A DNA stretch of 64,000 nucleotides from Trujillonella endophytica (GCF_019799905.1 NZ_JABGCI010000006.1:62001-126000); one strand, 5' to 3'. Counted from the first letter of the stretch, positions 1 to 8,856 are shown. Notes: a model not told the origin generated them from the sequence alone. Numbers and translations are program-made.

Positions 1-2124
1 GCGCAGCAGGTCGTCCCCGAGGGCGGTCAGCAGGTCGTGCCGGGTGCGGGCGGCGCCGGGCTCGGCCGGGTCGATGAGCTGCAGGGCCCGGCGGGTGTGC
101 GCGGCCGCCTCGCCGTGGGCCAGCCGGTCGCGGGCGGCCTCGGCGGCAGCCACCGCGTACCGCCGGGCCGGGCCCGTCCCGGCGACCGGCACGGCCTCGA
201 CGAAGTGGTGCGCGAGCCGCTCCAGGAGCGTGTCCTCGCCGGCTCCCCCGGCGCGCCGCTGCTCCAGCGCCGTGCCCAGCCGCGCGTGCAGCCGGGCCCG
301 CGCGAGCACGCCGAGCTCGGCAACCAGCACCTCCTGCACCAGCGCGTGGGTGAAGCGCCAGCTCCACGGCGCGGCCCCGGGAACGACGAGGCCGAGCGCC
401 GTCGCCGACTCCAGGGCGGGCAGTGCCTCCTCGGCCGGGATGCCGGCCCCCTCCAGCAGGTCGAGGGTCACCTCGCGGCCGGCGAGGGCTGCCAGGTCCA
501 GCACCGCCCTGGTCCGGGCCGCCAGCCGGGCGAGCCGGCTGCGCAGCACCGCGCCGACCGACGGCGGCACCGCGGCCCGGCCCGGCTCCTGCGGGCCGGT
601 CATCCAGCGGGTCAGCTCGACGACGAAGAACGGGTTGCCGGCCGTCCGGTCGTGCACCGCCGTGGCCAGCGCGGGGTCGGGGTCGGGCCCCAGCCGCGCG
701 GCCAGCAGGGCGGCGACCTCCGCGGCGTCCAGCCCCTCCAGCCGCAGCCGGCTGGCCGCCGGCTCGCGGCCGAGGCGGGCCAGGCAGTCGGCCACCGGGG
801 CCGGCAGCTCCTCGCCGACGTCGCGCACCGTGACCAGCAGGAGCAGCGGCAGCCGCGGCAGGTGGCGGGCCACCAGCGAGAGCAGCTGCACGGAGGTGGT
901 GTCGGCGCCCTGCACGTCGTCCAGGACGACGAGCAACGGACGGGAGGAGGCGACCGCCGAGAGCCGGCGGCACAGCTCCTCGAACAACTGGAACCGGGCG
1001 TCGTCGGCGTCGTCCTCGGCGGTCGGCGTGAGCCGCTCCTGGCCGAGCGCCTCCAGCACCTGCGTCCACGGCCACAGGGCCGGCGCCCCGGCGTCGTCGG
1101 CGCAGCGGCTCCAGGCCACCGCCCAGCCCGCGGCGCGCGCCACCTCCGTGGTCGCCTCCGCCAGCCGCGTCTTGCCGATGCCGGCCTCGCCCCCGACGAC
1201 GACCACGGCGGGCCGGCCGCGGGCGGCCATGTCCAGGGCGACCCGCAGCTGGGCCAGCTCGATCTCCCGGCCGACGAGGGACTCCGCGGGCGGGGCGGGC
1301 GCCGCCGCGGCGGGTGCGGGCGCGGGGAGCGTGGCCAGCCGGGGCCGGGGCACCCGCTCGGTCAGCTTCGGGTCCTGCCGCAGCACTGCCTGCTCGAGGT
1401 CGCGCAGCTCGGGACCGGGGTCGATGCCCAGCTCGTCGCGCAGCAGCTCGGCGCAGCGGCGCAGCGCGTCCAGGGCGTCGGCCTGCCGGTCCGCGGCGTA
1501 CAGCGCCGTGACCAGCCGGGCCCAGAGGCGCTCGCGCAGCGGGTGCTCGGCGACCAGCCGTTGGAGGTCGGGGACGGCGGCCTCCGGGCGGCCGGCGGCC
1601 AGCAGGGCGTCGCAGCGCCGCTCGCGGGCCCGCACGTGCAGCTCGGTCAGCCGGAGCCGGTCGGTGGCCGCGGCGGGCTGGTCCCCGAGCTCGGCCAGGG
1701 GCTCGCCGCGCCACAGCGCCAGGGCCTGGTCGAGCAGGGCGACCCCCCGATCCGGCTCGCCCGCGGCGACGGCGCGGTCGCCCTCCTCCAGCAGCTGGGC
1801 GAAGCGCAGGCTGTCGAGCTCCTCCGGGCCGACCTGCAGCAGGTAACCGGGTGGGCGGGTGAGCAGCACGGCCGGCGGCCGGCGCGGGCCGCGGTCGGGC
1901 TCCAGCACGCGGCGCAGGTGGGAGACGTAGGCCTGCAGGGTGCCGGTGACCGTGGGCGGCGGCTCGTCGCCCCACAGCGTCGCGATGATCCGGTCGAGGC
2001 CCACGGCCCGGCCCGGCTCGGAGAGCAGGAGGGTCAGCAGGGCGCGGGGCTTCGCGCCGCCCACGTCCAGCAGACGGCCCTCGGGATCCGTGACCTCGAG
2101 GGGCCCGAGGACGCGGTAGTGCAC
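1..2124 (-). CDS. BTAD-domain transcriptional regulator with AAA ATPase domain (3' end cut by window edge)
   Basis: The reverse strand reads without a stop from a GTG at 2124 to the window edge (708 codons), so the C-terminus is missing. The start VHYRVLGPLEV opens an OmpR-type winged-helix domain (about residues 1-95). A BTAD helical domain follows (about 100-245), then an ATPase module beginning LVGREIELAQL (about 280), with Walker A GEAGIGKTR (about 310) and a Walker B-like LLVVLDDVQ (about 400). This order is that of SARP/AfsR-type activators, which often control secondary metabolism. Its target cannot be told from the sequence. It is divergent from the FAD oxidase at 2285. No other start fits, because no ATG lies nearby in frame. 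Confidence 0.88.
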   Translation of the reverse strand, partial: MHYRVLGPLEVTDPEGRLLDVGGAKPRALLTLLLSEPGRAVGLDRIIATLWGDEPPPTVTGTLQAYVSHLRRVLEPDRGPRRPPAVLLTRPPGYLLQVGPEELDSLRFAQLLEEGDRAVAAGEPDRGVALLDQALALWRGEPLAELGDQPAAATDRLRLTELHVRARERRCDALLAAGRPEAAVPDLQRLVAEHPLRERLWARLVTALYAADRQADALDALRRCAELLRDELGIDPGPELRDLEQAVLRQDPKLTERVPRPRLATLPAPAPAAAAPAPPAESLVGREIELAQLRVALDMAARGRPAVVVVGGEAGIGKTRLAEATTEVARAAGWAVAWSRCADDAGAPALWPWTQVLEALGQERLTPTAEDDADDARFQLFEELCRRLSAVASSRPLLVVLDDVQGADTTSVQLLSLVARHLPRLPLLLLVTVRDVGEELPAPVADCLARLGREPAASRLRLEGLDAAEVAALLAARLGPDPDPALATAVHDRTAGNPFFVVELTRWMTGPQEPGRAAVPPSVGAVLRSRLARLAARTRAVLDLAALAGREVTLDLLEGAGIPAEEALPALESATALGLVVPGAAPWSWRFTHALVQEVLVAELGVLARARLHARLGTALEQRRAGGAGEDTLLERLAHHFVEAVPVAGTGPARRYAVAAAEAARDRLAHGEAAAHTRRALQLIDPAEPGAARTRHDLLTALGDDLLR

Positions 2125-2284
2125 GACGATGGAGTCTGCCGGAGCGGCGGCCGGAACGGGAGTCTCACCTGCGCGGCGTCGCCCGGGCGGGCGACTGCAA
2201 GGCCGCTCCAAGTGGCGGTCAAGAGGTCCCCGCCAGGGTCGGTGGGGTCCGAACCCCCCCCGCGCCGACCGCCCGGAGCCCCCC

Positions 2285-3724
2285 ATGACGCCCGTCCCCC
2301 GGTCCAGCAGCCTGCTCGACGACGCCGCGCTCGACCTGCTCGTGCCACGCTTCCCCGCCAGGGACGTCGACGAGCTCCGCCGCGGCGTGCACGGCCCCGT
2401 CTACGCGGCCGGCGACGACGGCCTGGCCGCCGAGGTGGCCACGTGGAACGTCGCCGTCCAGCACACGCCAGCCGTCGCCGTCGGCGCGACCTGCGCGGCC
2501 GACGTCGCCGCCGCCGTGCAGTTCGCCGTGGCCCACGGGCTGCCGGTCGCCGTCCAGGCGACCGGTCACGGGCCGGTCCGCAACGCCGCGGGCGCGGTGC
2601 TGGTCACCACCCGCCGGATGCAGGGCGTGGTCGTCGACCCGCGGCGGCGCACCGCCCGCGTCCAGGCCGGGGTGCGCTGGTCCGCCGTCCTCGAGGCCGC
2701 CGCCGAGCACGGGCTGACCGGGCTGTGCGGTTCCTCCTCCGACGTCGGCGTCGTCGGCTACACCCTCGGCGGCGGCATGGGGCCGCTGGGCCGCCGGTTC
2801 GGCTTCGCCGCCGACCACGTGCGGGCCGTCGAGATCGTCACCGCGGACGGCGTGCTCCGCCGCGTCGACGCGACCACCGATCCGGAGCTGTTCTGGGCCG
2901 TGCGAGGCGGCAAGGGCTCGTTCGGCGTCGTCACCGCCATCGAGATCGAGCTGGTCGACGTCCGCTCCATCGTCGGCGGCGGGATCTTCTTCGCCGCCGA
3001 GGACGCCGCGGCCGTGCTGCACGCGTACCGCGAGTGGGCGCCGACGCTGCCCGAGACCGCCGCGAGCTCGGTCGCCGTCCTCCGCCTGCCGCCGCTGCCC
3101 GAGCTCCCGCCGCCGCTGCAGGGGCAGACCGTCGTCCACCTGCGGTACGCCTACTGCGGGGACGACCTGGCCGAGGGCGAGCGGCTGGTCGCGCCGATGG
3201 AGTCCAGCGGCCGCATCGTGCTGGGCGCGATCACCCCGCTGCTGACCACCGAGATGGACGCGGTCCACATGGACCCGCGCGACCCGATGCCCATGTGGGA
3301 GAAGGGGATGCTGCTCGCCGAGCTGACGGAGGAGGCGGTCGACGCCTTCCTCGCCGGGGTCGCGCCCGAGGCGCCCGTGCCGCTGGTCATGGCCGAGATC
3401 CGCCAGCTGGGCGGGGCGCTGTCCCGGCCGGCCGACGTCCCGAACGCCGTGGCCGGCCGGGCCGGCGCGTGGTCGGTGCTGGTGATCGGGCCGATGGCGC
3501 CCGAGCTCGTCGACGTGGTCCCGCAGGTGGGCCGGGGCGTGCTCGAGGCGCTGCGTCCGTGGGCCGCGCCGGGCTGCGTGCTCAACTTCCTCGGCGACGT
3601 CCCCGGCGCAGGGGAGGTGCTCGCCGCGTACGAGCCCGCCGACGCCGAGCGGCTGCTGGCGGTCAAGCGGGCGGTGGACCCGGACGACGTCTTCTCGCAC
3701 GGCCACGCGATCCGTGCCCGCTGA
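2285..3724 (+). CDS. FAD-dependent oxidoreductase (PCMH/BBE berberine-bridge type)
   Basis: A 479-residue protein starting MTPVPRSSSLLDDAALDLL at the ATG 2285. An FAD-binding PCMH domain spans about residues 60-235, with QATGHGPVRNAAG holding the His that usually bonds FAD, and VGYTLGGGMGPLGRRFG. A C-terminal BBE-like segment ends DPDDVFSHGHAIRAR. The second, cysteinyl FAD attachment site of bicovalent members is not evident (SSSDVGVVGY in its place), so mono-covalent flavin is expected. The family oxidises alcohols, sugars or phenolics; the substrate is unknown. The reading frame is open 52 codons upstream, but that part lies in the low-complexity intergenic stretch. Divergence from the BTAD regulator may mean local control. 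Confidence 0.88.
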   Translation: MTPVPRSSSLLDDAALDLLVPRFPARDVDELRRGVHGPVYAAGDDGLAAEVATWNVAVQHTPAVAVGATCAADVAAAVQFAVAHGLPVAVQATGHGPVRNAAGAVLVTTRRMQGVVVDPRRRTARVQAGVRWSAVLEAAAEHGLTGLCGSSSDVGVVGYTLGGGMGPLGRRFGFAADHVRAVEIVTADGVLRRVDATTDPELFWAVRGGKGSFGVVTAIEIELVDVRSIVGGGIFFAAEDAAAVLHAYREWAPTLPETAASSVAVLRLPPLPELPPPLQGQTVVHLRYAYCGDDLAEGERLVAPMESSGRIVLGAITPLLTTEMDAVHMDPRDPMPMWEKGMLLAELTEEAVDAFLAGVAPEAPVPLVMAEIRQLGGALSRPADVPNAVAGRAGAWSVLVIGPMAPELVDVVPQVGRGVLEALRPWAAPGCVLNFLGDVPGAGEVLAAYEPADAERLLAVKRAVDPDDVFSHGHAIRAR

Positions 3725-3758
3725 GCGGCTGCCCAGGTCACTGCGGCGGCGGGCCGTC

Positions 3759-5465
3759 CTAGTCCGGCAGGAGGACGCCGGGGTTGCAGATGCCGGCCGG
3801 GTCCAGCCGCTGCTTGACCGCCCGCAGCACCTCGACGCCGAGCGGCCCGATCTCCCGCTCCAGCCAGGGCCGGTGGTCGGCGCCGACGGCGTGGTGGTGG
3901 GTGAGGGTGCCGCCGGCGGCCAGCAGCGCGTCGGTGGCCTCCCGCTTGGCGGCCAGCCACTGCTGGATCGGCAGGTCGTCGTCCCGGTCGGCGAGCACGG
4001 TGACGTACAGCGAGGCCCCGGTCGGGTAGCCGTGGGAGACGTGGCTGATCACGAGCGGACGGCGGCCGGCCCGGGTCAGTGACCGACCGAGCGCCCGGCG
4101 GACGGCGTCGTAGACCACGGGCAGCGCCGACCAGGTGGCCGCGGTCTCCAGGGTCTCGACCAGCAGCCCGGAGTCCATCAGCCGGTCGCGCAGGTAGGGC
4201 GCCTCGAACCGGTGCTTGCGCCAGGACTCGCCGACCCGCCGGCCGGCCCGGACGGCGCCGCCCTCGCGCAGCACCGAGGCCGCCGTCCGCCTCCGGGCGC
4301 GGACCAGCGTCGGCAGGCCCTCCCAGCCGACGACGAGCAGGCAGCCCCCGCCGTGCCCGCGCGCCCTGAGCACCCCGCGCAGGGCGCGGGCGCCGGGCCC
4401 ACCGGCCATGAGCAGGTTGGCCCGGGTCTCGTCGGGGTCGGACAGCCGGACGACGTCGGGCAGCAGGTCGTGCCGGGCCAGGCGCTGCAGCCCGGCGAGG
4501 CCGGCGGCCCAGCTGCGGAACGACCACCCCTCGTAGACCGTCGTCCGCGGCTTCGGGCGCACCCGCAGCCGGAGCTGGGTGATGACGCCCAGGGCCCCCT
4601 CGGAGCCCAGCGCCAGCCCGAGCAGGTCGGGGCCGGCGGCCGACGCCGGCGGGTGGCCCAGCTCGAGCACCCCGGTCGGCGTGGCCAGGGTGAGCCCGGC
4701 GACCAGGTCGTCGAAGCGGCCCACCCCGGTCGAGGCCTGGCCGGCGGAGCGGGTGGCCGCGTAGCCGCCGAGCGTGGCGAACTCCCAGCTCTGCGGCAGG
4801 TGGCCGAGGGTCAGCCCCTCGGGGGCGAGCGCCTCCTCGAGCGCCGGCCCGCGCATGCCGGGGCCGACGGTGACCAGCGAGGAGGGGACGTCGAGGTCGT
4901 GGATGCCCGACATCCGCCGCAGGTCGAGCGCCACGGCCGGCCGGTCGTCGGGGTCCATGCCGGACAGCCCGCCGACCACGCTGGTCCCGCCGCCGAAGGG
5001 GACGACGACGACGCCGCGCTCGGCGCACAACGCCAGCAGGGCCGCGGTCCCGGCGGTGTCGGCGGGGCTGAGCACGGCGTCGGGGGCGTCGGAGGCGTCG
5101 CCCTCCCGCCGGCGGAGCAGGTCCAGGTAGCTCTTCCCGCCGGTGCGCCGCAGCCGCGACTGCTCGTCGGTGGCCACGTTCTCCTCGCCGAGGAGCGCGG
5201 CCATCGCGGCCCGGGCGTCCTCGGGCAGCCGGCTGGGCGCCAGCCGGATGTCGCCGACCCGGACCGGGGGCGTCGACCGCGGGGTCCAGCCGAGCTCCCG
5301 GGAGAGGTGCCGGCGCGCCGCACGGGGCAGCGCACCGGCCAGGTCCGGGTCGGGGGAGAGCTCCAGCGAGCCCTCGTCCTCCTCCCCGGCTCCCTCGGCG
5401 ACCGTGGCCACGCGGGAGCCCCCCGGGCCCCATCCCTGGATCGTCAGTTCCGGCTGCTCGGGCAC
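3759..5465 (-). CDS. FAD-linked oxidase, alkyldihydroxyacetonephosphate synthase-like
   Basis: A 568-residue flavoenzyme starting VPEQPELTIQGWGPGG at GTG 5465. The PCMH FAD-binding signature PFGGGTSVVGGLSG is at about residues 153-167. The C-terminal half has VISHVSHGYPTGASLYVT and the TLTHHHAVGADHRPWL cluster typical of alkyl-DHAP synthase homologues. The C-terminus LDPAGICNPGVLLPD is common to FAD oxidase C-domains. Eukaryotic AGPS swaps acyl for alkyl on dihydroxyacetone phosphate; the bacterial role is not settled. It is back to back with glpD, only 15 bp separating the two starts. As I recall, Mycobacterium tuberculosis also has a similar flavoprotein (Rv2251) close to glpD1, which supports a joint role in glycerol-phosphate metabolism. 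Confidence 0.85.
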   Translation of the reverse strand: MPEQPELTIQGWGPGGSRVATVAEGAGEEDEGSLELSPDPDLAGALPRAARRHLSRELGWTPRSTPPVRVGDIRLAPSRLPEDARAAMAALLGEENVATDEQSRLRRTGGKSYLDLLRRREGDASDAPDAVLSPADTAGTAALLALCAERGVVVVPFGGGTSVVGGLSGMDPDDRPAVALDLRRMSGIHDLDVPSSLVTVGPGMRGPALEEALAPEGLTLGHLPQSWEFATLGGYAATRSAGQASTGVGRFDDLVAGLTLATPTGVLELGHPPASAAGPDLLGLALGSEGALGVITQLRLRVRPKPRTTVYEGWSFRSWAAGLAGLQRLARHDLLPDVVRLSDPDETRANLLMAGGPGARALRGVLRARGHGGGCLLVVGWEGLPTLVRARRRTAASVLREGGAVRAGRRVGESWRKHRFEAPYLRDRLMDSGLLVETLETAATWSALPVVYDAVRRALGRSLTRAGRRPLVISHVSHGYPTGASLYVTVLADRDDDLPIQQWLAAKREATDALLAAGGTLTHHHAVGADHRPWLEREIGPLGVEVLRAVKQRLDPAGICNPGVLLPD

Positions 5466-5480
5466 GGCTACAGTCTGCCG

Positions 5481-7001
5481 GTGCTCCGCGACGTGCTCGT
5501 CCCCGGCGCGCTGACCGCCGCCCGGCGGGCCGCTGACCTGGAGTTCCTCGCCGGCGGGTCGGTCGACGTGGTCGTCGTCGGCGGGGGCGTGACCGGCGCG
5601 GGCGTGGCCCTGGACGCCGCGGCCCGGGGGCTGACGGTGGCGTTGCTCGAGCGAGCCGACCTCGCCTCGGGCACCAGCCGATGGTCGTCGAAGCTGGTGC
5701 ACGGCGGGCTGCGCTACCTCGCGCACGGGGAGATCGGCCTGGCGCGGGAGTCCGCCCGCGAGCGCGCCGTCCTCATGGGCGCCACCGCGCCGCACCTGGT
5801 CCGGCCGCTGCCCTTCCTCGTGCCCGACGTCGCCGGGCGGGACGTGACCGCGCTCGCCGAGGCCGGCGGGCGGCTGGGCGACGCGGTGCGGATCTCGGTG
5901 CCGGGCGGCCGGGGGTCGCTGCCGGGGACCCGGCGGGTGTCCGCCGCGGAGGTCGCGCGCGCGACGCCCGCGGTGCGGCCGGGCCGGGGCGGCGTCGTCT
6001 TCTGGGACGGGCAGCTGGCCGACGACGCCCGGCTCGTCGTGGCCCTCGCCCGGACGGCGGCCGCGCTCGGGGCGCGGGTGGTCCCCGGTGCGGCGGTGAC
6101 GGCGGTGGACGGCGGCGTCGTCACCGTGGCGCCGTCCGACGGGGCGGAGTTCACCGTGCGCGCCGGGATGGTCGTCAACGCGGCCGGGGTGTGGGCGCAG
6201 CGGCTGGCCCCCGGCATCCGGCTGGTGCCGTCGCGCGGGTCGCACCTCGTCGTGCGCGCCGACCGGCTGGGTTCGCCGACGGCCGCGCTCACCGTGCCGC
6301 TGCCCGGCTCGCGCTCCCGCTACGTGTTCGCCCTGCCGCAGCCCGGCGGGCTGGTCTACCTCGGGCTGACCGACGAGCCGGTGGCCGGCCCGGTGCCCGA
6401 CGCGGACCCGGTGCCCTCGGACGCCGAGGTGGCCCAGCTGCTCGAGACGGTGAACCGGGTGCTCGCCGAGCCACTGGGCCGCGACGACGTCGTCGGCTCC
6501 TACGCCGGGCTGCGGCCGCTGGTGCTGCCGGCGTCGGCGGGCACCGGCCCCGGCGACGCCACCGCCGACCTGTCCCGCAAGCACCTGCTGTCGGAGGACG
6601 GCGCGGTCCTGACCGTGGTCGGCGGGAAGCTGACCACCTACCGGGCGATGGCGCAGGAGACGGTCGACGCGGTGGTGTCGCGGCTGGGTCGCGGCGCCCG
6701 GAGGTCGGTCACCGCGCGGCTGCCGCTGCTGGGCGCCGCGCCGCGCCCGGCGCTGGCCCGGGTGGCCGCCCCCGGGCGGCTGGTGGCGCGGTACGGCACG
6801 GAGGCGCCGGCGGTCGCGGCGCTGGGGAGCGAGCCGGTCGTCGAGGGGCGGGCGGAGACGGTGGGGGAGCTGCGCTTCGCGGTGCGGGCCGAGGGTGCCC
6901 GGACCGTGGCCGACCTGCTCGACCGGCGCACCCGCTTCGGGCTCGTGCCGGCCGACCGGGCTCGGGCCGTCGCCGTCGCCGAGGCCGTCCTCGCCGAGTA
7001 G
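5481..7001 (+). CDS. glpD: FAD-dependent glycerol-3-phosphate dehydrogenase
   Basis: A 506-residue DAO-family flavoprotein. It oxidises sn-glycerol-3-phosphate to dihydroxyacetone phosphate, passing electrons to quinone at the membrane. The dinucleotide motif VVVVGGGVTGAGVALD is at about residues 29-44, followed by the GlpD signatures SGTSRWSSKLVHGGLRYL and VVGGKLTTYRAMAQ, and a C-terminal DAO_C helical domain. The GTG at 5481 gives VLRDVLVPG; an in-frame GTG at 5493 is an alternative. Its start is 15 bp from that of the divergent AGPS-like gene, so both products could meet at dihydroxyacetone phosphate. Confidence 0.92.
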   Translation: MLRDVLVPGALTAARRAADLEFLAGGSVDVVVVGGGVTGAGVALDAAARGLTVALLERADLASGTSRWSSKLVHGGLRYLAHGEIGLARESARERAVLMGATAPHLVRPLPFLVPDVAGRDVTALAEAGGRLGDAVRISVPGGRGSLPGTRRVSAAEVARATPAVRPGRGGVVFWDGQLADDARLVVALARTAAALGARVVPGAAVTAVDGGVVTVAPSDGAEFTVRAGMVVNAAGVWAQRLAPGIRLVPSRGSHLVVRADRLGSPTAALTVPLPGSRSRYVFALPQPGGLVYLGLTDEPVAGPVPDADPVPSDAEVAQLLETVNRVLAEPLGRDDVVGSYAGLRPLVLPASAGTGPGDATADLSRKHLLSEDGAVLTVVGGKLTTYRAMAQETVDAVVSRLGRGARRSVTARLPLLGAAPRPALARVAAPGRLVARYGTEAPAVAALGSEPVVEGRAETVGELRFAVRAEGARTVADLLDRRTRFGLVPADRARAVAVAEAVLAE

Positions 7002-7029
7002 CTCCGCTCCGCTCGCCGCCCGCGCCACC

Positions 7030-7096
7030 CTCGACGAGTTCTGCACACTCGTCGCCATCAGCCGCTGATGGCGACCACTGTGCAGATCTCGTCGTC
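7030..7096. repeat. 67-bp intergenic palindrome, copy 1
   Basis: Two arms of about 32 bp are almost fully complementary around a CAGC-CG-CTG centre. The arms contain GACGAG, TCTGCACA and TCGTCGCCATCAG. A second copy of the same length lies at 23867-23933. This copy has a few mismatches (GAGTTC against GATCTC, and CCACTG against CACTC). It sits between glpD and the methyltransferase, both on the plus strand. Confidence 0.85.
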
Positions 7097-7151
7097 CCAA
7101 CAAGTGGGAAGGCTGTTCCACTGTGTGGACTGCTAGGTCCATGATCCGCTC

Positions 7152-7946
7152 ATGGACACCTACACCCACGGGCACGCCGAGCCGGTCCTGCAGTCGCACC
7201 GCTGGCGGACCGCCGAGAACTCCGCCGGCTACCTCCTGCCGCACCTGCGCCCGGGGCTGGACCTGCTCGACGTCGGGTGCGGGCCCGGCACGATCACCGT
7301 CGACCTCGCCCGCCGGGTCGCCCCGGGCCGGGTGGTCGGCCTCGACCTCTCGCCGGCCCCGCTCGACGAGGCGCGGGCGCTGGCTGAGCGGGAGGGCGTC
7401 GCCGTCACGTTCGCGGTGGGCGACACCTACGCGCTCGAGGCGGCGGACGACTCGTTCGACGTCGTCCACGCCCACCAGGTGCTCCAGCACCTGACCGACC
7501 CGGTCGCCGCGCTGCGGGAGATGGCGCGGGTGTGCCGGCCCGGCGGTGTGGTCGCCGTGCGCGACGTCGACTACGCCGCCACGACGTGGTTCCCCCTGGA
7601 CGACGGCCTGGAGCGCTGGCTGGACCTCTACTCCCGCGTCGCCCGGGCCAACGACGCCGAGCCCGACGCCGGCCGCCGCCTGCTGTCGTGGGCGCACGCG
7701 GCGGGGCTGCGCGACCTCACCACCACCACGTCGTCCTGGTGCTACGCCACCCCCGCCGAGCGCGAGTGGTGGGGGACCTCCTGGGCCGGCCGGGCGACGG
7801 CGTCCGCGTTCGCCGAGCAGGCGCAGGACCACGGCCTGGCGACGCGCGACGAGCTGGAGGACGTCGCCGCGGCGTGGCTGCGCTGGGCCGCGGCTGACGA
7901 CGGCTGGCTCGGCATGCTGCACGGCGAGCTGCTCATCCGCCCCTGA
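7152..7946 (+). CDS. Class I SAM-dependent methyltransferase
   Basis: A 264-residue Methyltransf_11/25-type enzyme. The SAM motif I is LLDVGCGPGTITVDLA (about residues 38-53), the acidic ribose-binding residue follows in VVGLDLS, and motif post-I/II is FDVVHAHQVLQHL. The upstream HSHRWRTAENSAGYL stretch and the C-terminal WAAADDGWLGMLHGE are typical of the small-molecule UbiE/COQ5-like group. The substrate is not identifiable. The gene has its own upstream region after the 67-bp palindrome and ends before a strong hairpin shared with the convergent MerR gene. Confidence 0.85.
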   Translation: MDTYTHGHAEPVLQSHRWRTAENSAGYLLPHLRPGLDLLDVGCGPGTITVDLARRVAPGRVVGLDLSPAPLDEARALAEREGVAVTFAVGDTYALEAADDSFDVVHAHQVLQHLTDPVAALREMARVCRPGGVVAVRDVDYAATTWFPLDDGLERWLDLYSRVARANDAEPDAGRRLLSWAHAAGLRDLTTTTSSWCYATPAEREWWGTSWAGRATASAFAEQAQDHGLATRDELEDVAAAWLRWAAADDGWLGMLHGELLIRP

Positions 7947-7956
7947 GGCGCGGACG

Positions 7957-8007
7957 GTGTGCGCTGAGGCCGCGTCCCGGGTGCCGGAACGCGGCCCCAG
8001 CGCACAC
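7957..8007. terminator. Bidirectional hairpin between methyltransferase and MerR genes
   Basis: Arms of 19 bp at 7957-7975 and 7989-8007 pair with one mismatch (GTGTGCGCTGAGGCCGCGT on the left). The loop is 13 nt. It lies exactly between two convergent genes, with no T-tract, as is usual for GC-rich actinobacterial terminators. Confidence 0.7.
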
Positions 8008-8017
8008 GCCGAGGACC

Positions 8018-8767
8018 TCAGCCGGCCTGGCGGGCGGCGTTGGCCTGGACGGCGGTGCTGACCCACTGCGCGAGGCCCGGCGCCACCTGCTCGTAGGTGG
8101 CGGTGAACCGCTCGTCCTCCACGTACATCCGGCCCAGGCCCGCGTGCATCTCCGGCGGGCAGTCGTAGAAGTTGCCCGTGATCTGCTGCCGGTGCTCCTC
8201 GGCGAGGTCCATCGCCTGTGCCGAGTCGGCCGCGACGCCGGCCCGCAGGGCGTCGGCCATCCGCCGCATCAGGTCCTCGCCCTCTGCCTTGATCCGGAGC
8301 CAGTCCTCCTTGGTGTGGGCCGCGGTCCGCCGCCCGGACTGCGCGTAGGCGTCGGTGTCGCCCCAGCGCTCCTCGACCTCGGCCTCGTACTGCGCCGGGT
8401 CGTGCTCGCCGAACACCTCGAACCGCTCCTCGGGGGTGAGGGGGATCCCCATCGCTCGTGCCTCCATCTCCTTCTCGACGGCCGCGACCATCGCCTGCGT
8501 GCGCTCCAGCCGGTCCCGCAGCAGCCGGTGCTGCCGGCGCAGGTGCTCGGCCGGGTCGTCCGCCTGCAGCAGGGGCGCGACCTCCTCGAGGGGGAACCCG
8601 AGCTCGCGGTAGACCAGCACCTGGTGCAGCCGGTCCAGGTCGGCGGCCGAGTACTGCCGGTAGCCCGACGTCGTGCGCCCGGACGGCGACAGCAGCCCGA
8701 TCCGGTCGTAGTGGTGCAGCGTGCGCACCGTGACGCCGGCCAGCGCCGCGACCTCTCCCACGTTCAC
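8018..8767 (-). CDS. MerR-family regulator with TipAS antibiotic-recognition domain
   Basis: A 249-residue protein. The N-terminal MerR winged helix reads VNVGEVAALAGVTVRTLHHYDRIGLL and continues to SGYRQYSAADLDRL. A coiled coil follows (about residues 75-110), then a C-terminal TipAS-like domain with the usual EERFEVFGEHDPAQYEAEVEERWG and FYDCPPEMHAGLGRMY. TipAL-type regulators bind thiopeptides or other amphipathic drugs and activate their own gene. The GTG start at 8767 is supported by an AGGGAGGAGGGA ribosome site just upstream. A palindrome in the promoter (8802-8818) fits autoregulation. Confidence 0.92.
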   Translation of the reverse strand: MNVGEVAALAGVTVRTLHHYDRIGLLSPSGRTTSGYRQYSAADLDRLHQVLVYRELGFPLEEVAPLLQADDPAEHLRRQHRLLRDRLERTQAMVAAVEKEMEARAMGIPLTPEERFEVFGEHDPAQYEAEVEERWGDTDAYAQSGRRTAAHTKEDWLRIKAEGEDLMRRMADALRAGVAADSAQAMDLAEEHRQQITGNFYDCPPEMHAGLGRMYVEDERFTATYEQVAPGLAQWVSTAVQANAARQAG

Positions 8768-8788
8768 GGGTCCCTCCTCCCTGACGGC

Positions 8789-8826
8789 GACGAGTGCACA
8801 GCCTGACGTCGCGTCAGGGTCAAGCG
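8789..8826 (-). promoter_or_regulatory. Predicted MerR/TipA promoter with 19-bp spacer and palindromic operator
   Basis: On the reverse strand a -35 like TTGACC is followed, after 19 bp, by a weak -10 TGCACT. The spacer holds a perfect inverted repeat, CCTGACG-TCG-CGTCAGG, at 8802-8818. MerR-family activators act at over-long 19-bp spacers holding their operator. The -10 matches the consensus poorly, so the exact hexamers are uncertain. Confidence 0.6.
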
Positions 8827-8856
8827 AGACGCGACGGCGGCCCCGGCACTCCGCCG

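Noticed and set aside
37..3762. Very long forward frame of 1241 codons over the BTAD regulator and FAD oxidase
   Set aside because: Its product is Arg/Gly/Pro-rich with no domain; it is the antisense or out-of-frame shadow of real genes in GC-rich DNA.
7002..7151. Small ORFs in the glpD-methyltransferase gap
   Set aside because: They read through the 67-bp palindrome and have no ribosome site or recognisable product.
3759..8066. Reading the AGPS-like gene as a 1435-residue protein
   Set aside because: The part upstream of 5465 is antisense to glpD and the methyltransferase and has no protein-like sequence.
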